Positions 60,286 through 64,000 of a stretch of DNA of 64,000 nucleotides are shown piece by piece. Under the pieces are notes generated by a model, which had not been told where the DNA came from, did not search any database, and saw only the letters and a list, made by a program, of their open reading frames with translations. Within the stretch, counting starts at the first letter, position 1, and each line of letters begins with the position of its first letter. A program made the position numbers and the translations under genes. The stretch is from Streptomyces sp. 2114.4 (lineage in GTDB: Bacteria > Actinomycetota > Actinomycetes > Streptomycetales > Streptomycetaceae), in the NCBI RefSeq assembly GCF_900187385.1, contig NZ_FYEY01000001.1, positions 7,502,001 through 7,566,000 on the forward strand. Reading direction: 5' to 3'.

Positions 60286-60307
60286 CGGTTCAGCGACTGC
60301 TGACCGT
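60241..60307. terminator. Two hairpins between convergent phd and M28 genes
   Basis: A perfect 11-bp stem (60241-60251 with 60267-60277) lies inside the 3' end of phd, and a second one (ACGGTTCAGC 60285-60294 with GCTGACCGT 60299-60307, one bulged base) follows its stop. Together they would end transcripts from both sides. Confidence 0.6.
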
Positions 60308-60324
60308 GGGGTGGGGCGGGTGAC

Positions 60325-61269
60325 TCAGGAGCTGAGCTCCCACAGGGCGCCGGCGATGGCGTCCGTGTTGGTGTCCAGCGCCTTGTCGTCGATGTTCTTC
60401 GAGGTGTCGCAGGCCTGGTGGTAGCAGGCGTCGAACGCCTTGCCCGCCTCACCGCCCCAGTCCTTCGCCTGCTTCTCGGTCTTCTTGTAGTCCGCGCCGG
60501 AGAAGAGACCGCCGACGGGGACGCCCGCGTCCTTGAAGGCGGCGTGGTCCGAGCGCCCGTCGCCCTCGGTCTCCTTCTCGGTGGCGATGTTCTTCTTGGC
60601 GTACCAGTCCTTGAAGACCTTCTCCAGGCGGGTGTCGTCGTCGTAGACGAAGTAGCCCGGGTTCGGCGAACCGATCATGTCGAAGTTGAGGTACGAGTCG
60701 ATCTTCGACTTGTCGGCGCCGAGCTTGTCGACATAGGCCTGCGAGCCGACCATGCCGTCCTCTTCGTCGCCCCACCAGCCGAACCGCAGGTGCTTGGTGG
60801 GCTTGAGGTCCGCCTTGGCGACGGCGAGCGCGACCTCGAGGATGCCGGCCGAGCCGGAGCCGTTGTCGTTGATGCCGGGTCCGGCGGGCACCGAGTCCAG
60901 ATGGGCGCCGGCCATCACGGTCTTGCTCTCGTCGCCGCCGGGCCAGTCGGCGACGAGGTTGTAGCCCTTGGTGCCGCCGCCGTCGAACTCCTGGACCTTG
61001 GTGGTGAAGCCGGCCTTGTCCAGCTTCTCCTTGACGAAGTCGATGGACGCCTTGTAGCCCGGCTTTCCGTGGGCGCGGTTGCCACCGTTGGCGTCGGCGA
61101 TCGACTGGAACTGGTCCAGGTCGCCCTTGACGGCCTTGACGTCGATGTCCGGCGCGGTCTTCGGCGTGGTACCGGCGTAGGCGCCGGCCGTGGTGAAGAG
61201 AGTGGCGGCCAGGGCGGCGACGGCGCCCGAGGCCAGCGCGGCCCGGCGTATTCGGGTGGAACGAGTCAC
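60325..61269 (-). CDS. Secreted M28 family zinc aminopeptidase
   Basis: This 314-residue exported aminopeptidase is of the Streptomyces griseus aminopeptidase type. A signal peptide (residues 1-33) precedes the M28 metal site: GAHLDSVPAGPGINDNGSGS (His, Asp), GWWGDEEDGMVGS (Glu pair), NFDMIGSPN (Asp) and the C-terminal CYHQACD (His). GTG 61269 follows AGGAG. It releases N-terminal, mainly hydrophobic residues outside the cell. Confidence 0.93.
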   Translation of the reverse strand: MTRSTRIRRAALASGAVAALAATLFTTAGAYAGTTPKTAPDIDVKAVKGDLDQFQSIADANGGNRAHGKPGYKASIDFVKEKLDKAGFTTKVQEFDGGGTKGYNLVADWPGGDESKTVMAGAHLDSVPAGPGINDNGSGSAGILEVALAVAKADLKPTKHLRFGWWGDEEDGMVGSQAYVDKLGADKSKIDSYLNFDMIGSPNPGYFVYDDDTRLEKVFKDWYAKKNIATEKETEGDGRSDHAAFKDAGVPVGGLFSGADYKKTEKQAKDWGGEAGKAFDACYHQACDTSKNIDDKALDTNTDAIAGALWELSS

Positions 61270-61622
61270 GATGTGGCTCCTGGTGTGGGGGGTGGAGCTG
61301 ATTCGATGTGCGTCATGGGTTGACGCGCACATGAGAATTGCGATCACTCCGGAAACCGTCAAGAGCGCATACCGGACAGTTGAGTTCGCGGAGCGGTTCG
61401 CGCCCGCTATGTGCGGATCATGGTGATCAGCGATGCGTGGGAGGGGTCTGTTCCCTCGGGTTCCCGCGGCCCTGGGGAGCGGATTTCGCCACGCGGAGCC
61501 GCGCACGTCCGGGGGAAGGTGGGTGGTCGGGCCGCCCCGGGAATCCGTTGTCGCGCCGTAACGGACGGTAATGACACCGCGTTACATCAGGCGTAAGAGG
61601 AGGCGCGAAGAGGTCCCTGGCC

Positions 61623-61649
61623 GTAACGCCGATGAAATCCCGCCGAACT
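61623..61649 (+). promoter_or_regulatory. GlnR-box-like array upstream of ureA
   Basis: GTAAC (61623), GAAAT (61634) and GAACT (61645) stand exactly 11 bp apart, close to the GlnR pattern GTnAC-N6-GAAAC. Urease genes are nitrogen-regulated by GlnR in Streptomyces as recalled. The match is read by eye. Confidence 0.4.
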
Positions 61650-61731
61650 AGTCTCCGGGTCTGGGGCTGTTGATGGCCAAGTGCTGGAAGTCGGTTTGCT
61701 CCTCCTTTAATTACTGCGTGGTACATCTATC

Positions 61732-61758
61732 GTCACAGGGTGTGTCCACGCCTGTGAC
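61732..61758. promoter_or_regulatory. 8-bp inverted repeat in the ureA leader
   Basis: GTCACAGG (61732-61739) and CCTGTGAC (61751-61758) are exact complements around 11 bp, 44 bp before the ureA start. It could be an operator or a leader hairpin. Confidence 0.5.
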
Positions 61759-61801
61759 CTGGGCGAATGCGTCCGGGCTGAAAGACTGTGAGGTGGAACG
61801 T

Positions 61802-62104
61802 ATGCAGCTGACCCCGCATGAACAAGAACGCTTGATGATTCATGTGGCGGCAGACGTGGCCGAAAAACGTCGCTCCCGGGGGGTGAAGCTGAACCATCCG
61901 GAGTCGATCGCCCTGCTGACCGTGCACATCCTCGAAGGCGCCCGGGACGGCCGCACCGTCGCCGAGCTGATGTCCTCAGGGCGCAAGGTGCTCACCCGCG
62001 ACGAGGTCATGGAGGGCGTCCCCGAGATGATCCACGACGTGCAGGTCGAGGCCACCTTCCCCGACGGCACGAAGCTCGTCACCGTTCACGAACCCATCAA
62101 CTGA
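61802..62104 (+). CDS. ureA: Urease subunit gamma
   Basis: This 100-residue gamma subunit of urease, the usual length, has the conserved MQLTPHEQERLMIHVAADVA and LNHPESIALLTVHILEGARD. It assembles with beta and alpha subunits into the nickel enzyme that splits urea to ammonia and carbon dioxide. ATG 61802 follows GAGGTGG. It heads the ureABC operon; ureB follows 17 bp downstream. Confidence 0.95.
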   Translation: MQLTPHEQERLMIHVAADVAEKRRSRGVKLNHPESIALLTVHILEGARDGRTVAELMSSGRKVLTRDEVMEGVPEMIHDVQVEATFPDGTKLVTVHEPIN

Positions 62105-62121
62105 CCACGGGAGCGCAGACC

Positions 62122-62433
62122 ATGATCCCGGGACAGATCCTCTACGCCGACGAGCCGGTGCGCCTCAACGAAGGCCTTCCCCTCACGCGCATGACCGTCC
62201 TCAACGCCGCCGACCGCCCCGTCCAGGTCGGCTCCCACTACCACTTCGCCGAGGTCAATCCCGGTCTCGACTTCGACCGCGCGGCCGCGCACGGCAAGCG
62301 GCTGAACGTCCCGGCCGGCTCCGCCGTGCGTTTCGAGCCCGGCATCCCCACCGAGGTCGAGCTCGTCCCCCTCGGGGGCAAGCGCATCGTCGTGGGCCTG
62401 CGGGGCGAGACCGGAGGAGCTCTCGATGTCTGA
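62122..62433 (+). CDS. ureB: Urease subunit beta
   Basis: This 103-residue beta subunit has the typical MIPGQILYADEPVRLNEG start and the QVGSHYHFAEVNPGLDFDRA block. Its stop overlaps the ureC start by 8 bp, coupling their translation. Confidence 0.95.
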   Translation: MIPGQILYADEPVRLNEGLPLTRMTVLNAADRPVQVGSHYHFAEVNPGLDFDRAAAHGKRLNVPAGSAVRFEPGIPTEVELVPLGGKRIVVGLRGETGGALDV

Positions 62434-64000
62434 GCTGACCCGCCAGGCGTACGCCGACCTTCTCGGCCCGACCGTCGGTGACCGGATCCGGCTCGCCGAC
62501 ACCGACCTCGTCATCGAGATCACCGAAGACCGCGCGGGCGGGCCCGGCAGGGCCGGCGACGAAGCGGTCTTCGGCGGCGGCAAGGTGATCCGCGAATCGA
62601 TGGGCCAGTCTCGCACCACCCGCGCCGAGGGCGCCCCCGACACCGTGATCACCGGCGCGGTCGTGCTGGACCACTGGGGCGTCGTCAAGGCCGATGTCGG
62701 TATCCGCGACGGGCGGATCACCGCCCTGGGCAAGGCCGGCAACCCCGACACCATGGACGGCGTCCACCCCGACCTGGTCATCGGCCCGGAGACCGAGATC
62801 ATCGCCGGCAACGGCAAGATCCTGACGGCCGGTGCCATCGACACCCACGTCCACTTCATCTGCCCCCAGCAGGCGGACGAGGCGCTGGCCTCCGGCGTCA
62901 CCACGATGATCGGCGGCGGCACCGGACCGGCCGAGGGCAGCAAGGCCACCACCATCACCCCCGGCGCCTGGCACGTGGCCCGGATGTTCGCGTCGATGGA
63001 CTCCCTGCCGGTCAACGTCGGACTGCTCGGCAAGGGCAACACCACCTCCCTCGCCTCGATGCGTGACCAGCTGAGGGCGGGCATCCTCGGCTTCAAGGTC
63101 CATGAGGACTGGGGCGCCACGCCCGCCGTCCTCGACGCCTGCCTGACGGTCTGCGAGGAGAGCGGCGCCCAGCTCGCGATCCACACCGACACCCTCAACG
63201 AGGCCGGCTTCCTCGGGGACACCCTCGCGGCCATCGCCGGCCGCACCATCCACGCCTTCCACGTCGAAGGTGCCGGCGGCGGCCACGCCCCCGACATGAT
63301 CGCGATGGTCTCCGAGCCGAATGTGCTCCCGGCCTCCACCAACCCCACCCGGCCGCACACCGTCAACACCGTCGAGGAACACCTCGACATGCTGATGGTC
63401 TGTCACCACCTCAACCCGGCCGTCCCCGAGGACCTGGCCTTCGCCGAGTCCCGGATCCGGCCCTCCACCATCGCGGCCGAGGACATCCTGCACGACCTCG
63501 GCGCCATCTCGATCATGTCCTCCGACGCCCAGGCCATGGGACGGATCGGTGAGGTCGTGCTGCGCACCTGGCAGACCGCCCATGTCATGAAGCGGCGCCG
63601 CGGCACCCTCCCGGGCGACGGCCGTGCCGACAACCACCGGGCCCGCCGCTATGTCGCCAAGTACACCATCAACGCGGCCCTCGCCCAGGGCATCGACCAT
63701 GTCGTCGGCTCCGTCGAGGACGGCAAGCTCGCCGACCTCGTGCTGTGGGACCCGGCGTTCTTCGGCGTCAAACCGCAGCTGGTCATCAAGGGCGGCCAGA
63801 TCGCCTATGCGCAGATGGGTGACGCCAATGCGTCCATCCCCACTCCGCAGCCGGTGCTGCCGCGGCCGATGTTCGGCGCCACCGGCAAGGCTCCGGGCGG
63901 CAACTCGGTCAACTTCGTCTCCCGGCAGGCCCTGGAGGACGCGCTTCCCGAACGTCTCGCGCTGGACAAGCCCTTCGAGGCGATCCACAGCACCCGCGGC
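62426..64000 (+). CDS. ureC: Urease subunit alpha (partial, runs off the window)
   Basis: The catalytic subunit is complete at its 5' end and reads 525 codons to the window edge; the family length is about 570. The active site is intact: DTHVHFICPQQ (nickel His pair), GFKVHEDWGATP (carbamylated Lys, residue 224 here), AIHTDTLNEAG, FHVEGAGGGHAPD, MVCHHLN (the flap His) and SDAQAMGRIGE. ureF, ureG and ureD would be expected beyond the window. Confidence 0.95.
   Translation, partial: MSELTRQAYADLLGPTVGDRIRLADTDLVIEITEDRAGGPGRAGDEAVFGGGKVIRESMGQSRTTRAEGAPDTVITGAVVLDHWGVVKADVGIRDGRITALGKAGNPDTMDGVHPDLVIGPETEIIAGNGKILTAGAIDTHVHFICPQQADEALASGVTTMIGGGTGPAEGSKATTITPGAWHVARMFASMDSLPVNVGLLGKGNTTSLASMRDQLRAGILGFKVHEDWGATPAVLDACLTVCEESGAQLAIHTDTLNEAGFLGDTLAAIAGRTIHAFHVEGAGGGHAPDMIAMVSEPNVLPASTNPTRPHTVNTVEEHLDMLMVCHHLNPAVPEDLAFAESRIRPSTIAAEDILHDLGAISIMSSDAQAMGRIGEVVLRTWQTAHVMKRRRGTLPGDGRADNHRARRYVAKYTINAALAQGIDHVVGSVEDGKLADLVLWDPAFFGVKPQLVIKGGQIAYAQMGDANASIPTPQPVLPRPMFGATGKAPGGNSVNFVSRQALEDALPERLALDKPFEAIHSTRG

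Larger units (their letters stand above)
61270..61801. other. Intergenic region between the divergent M28 and urease genes
   Basis: About 530 bp, AT-richer than its neighbours, with no credible gene. It holds a GlnR-like array (61623-61649) and an inverted repeat (61732-61758), and must carry the promoters of both units. Confidence 0.4.

Noticed and set aside
1..64000. tRNA, rRNA, CRISPR array, replication origin or a complete prophage.
   Set aside because: No cloverleaf, ribosomal, direct-repeat/spacer or phage-structural gene signatures were seen on reading both strands. Only dead recombinase and transposase pieces are present.

Overview
The window is chromosomal DNA of a Streptomyces or very close relative. 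Evidence is the very high GC with GC-saturated third codon positions, frequent GTG starts, 4-bp GTGA/ATGA gene overlaps, probable leaderless starts, and families typical of the genus: a DasR-like GntR regulator, an ECF41 sigma factor, DUF6194 and DUF4232 proteins and a Fic-like toxin-antitoxin pair. Long open frames antisense to real genes were treated as GC-bias shadows. No rRNA, tRNA or CRISPR array was seen.

Layout. 1-19.1 kb: the 3' end of sbcC, an SDR remnant, an ATP-grasp/GNAT fusion, a DUF885 metallopeptidase, a membrane ACT-GNAT protein, phoD with a PHO-box-like element, an alpha/beta hydrolase divergent from a DasR-like GntR gene, a ROK regulator, a CocE hydrolase divergent from its probable TetR repressor, an operon of phosphoesterase, MFS exporter and beta-propeller protein, a DNA-glycosylase gene with an internal deletion, and purB. 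19.1-22.9 kb: a decayed large serine recombinase joined to the 3' end of another gene, then crcB (fluoride exporter) and a glycerol-facilitator-type aquaporin. 22.9-30.3 kb: a five-gene leftward operon (two-sensor-domain membrane protein, pgsB, pgsC, a Tat-exported NlpC/P60 protein, a GT39-type glycosyltransferase) behind one promoter with a palindromic operator. 30.3-33.4 kb: a gene-poor stretch with a secreted hydrolase, a shattered ORF and a transposase remnant.

33.4-49.4 kb: an SGNH hydrolase/TetR/FAD-oxidoreductase group sharing an operator core, paired CNNM/CorC-type genes, a GNAT, a maltokinase-cap-like protein, a carboxymuconolactone-decarboxylase-family gene with a consensus ECF41 promoter, a membrane HTH protein, a DUF4232 lipoprotein with a tiny membrane protein upstream, a double-MerR regulator, DUF6194, SDR and NTF2-like genes, the ECF41 sigma gene with its SRPBCC partner, and a frameshifted CAP-domain gene. 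49.6-64 kb: the Fic-like toxin-antitoxin pair, a methyltransferase, biotin synthesis (bioBAD leftward, bioF divergent), LysR with a divergent LysE exporter, an NlpC/P60 hydrolase behind a c-di-AMP (ydaO-type) riboswitch, a clpP pair divergent from an orphan Phd/YefM protein, a secreted M28 aminopeptidase, and ureABC, with ureC cut by the window end.

Themes. Biotin, purine and urease genes are conserved housekeeping content. Between them are many decayed pieces (SDR, glycosylase, recombinase, carboxylesterase, transposase, CAP protein, an unknown ORF), so this segment has been repeatedly remodelled. The strongest regulatory inferences are an ECF41 circuit joining two loci 6 kb apart, a TetR core shared by three sites, a DasR-like operator, the c-di-AMP riboswitch, and TGTACA operators between clpP and phd.
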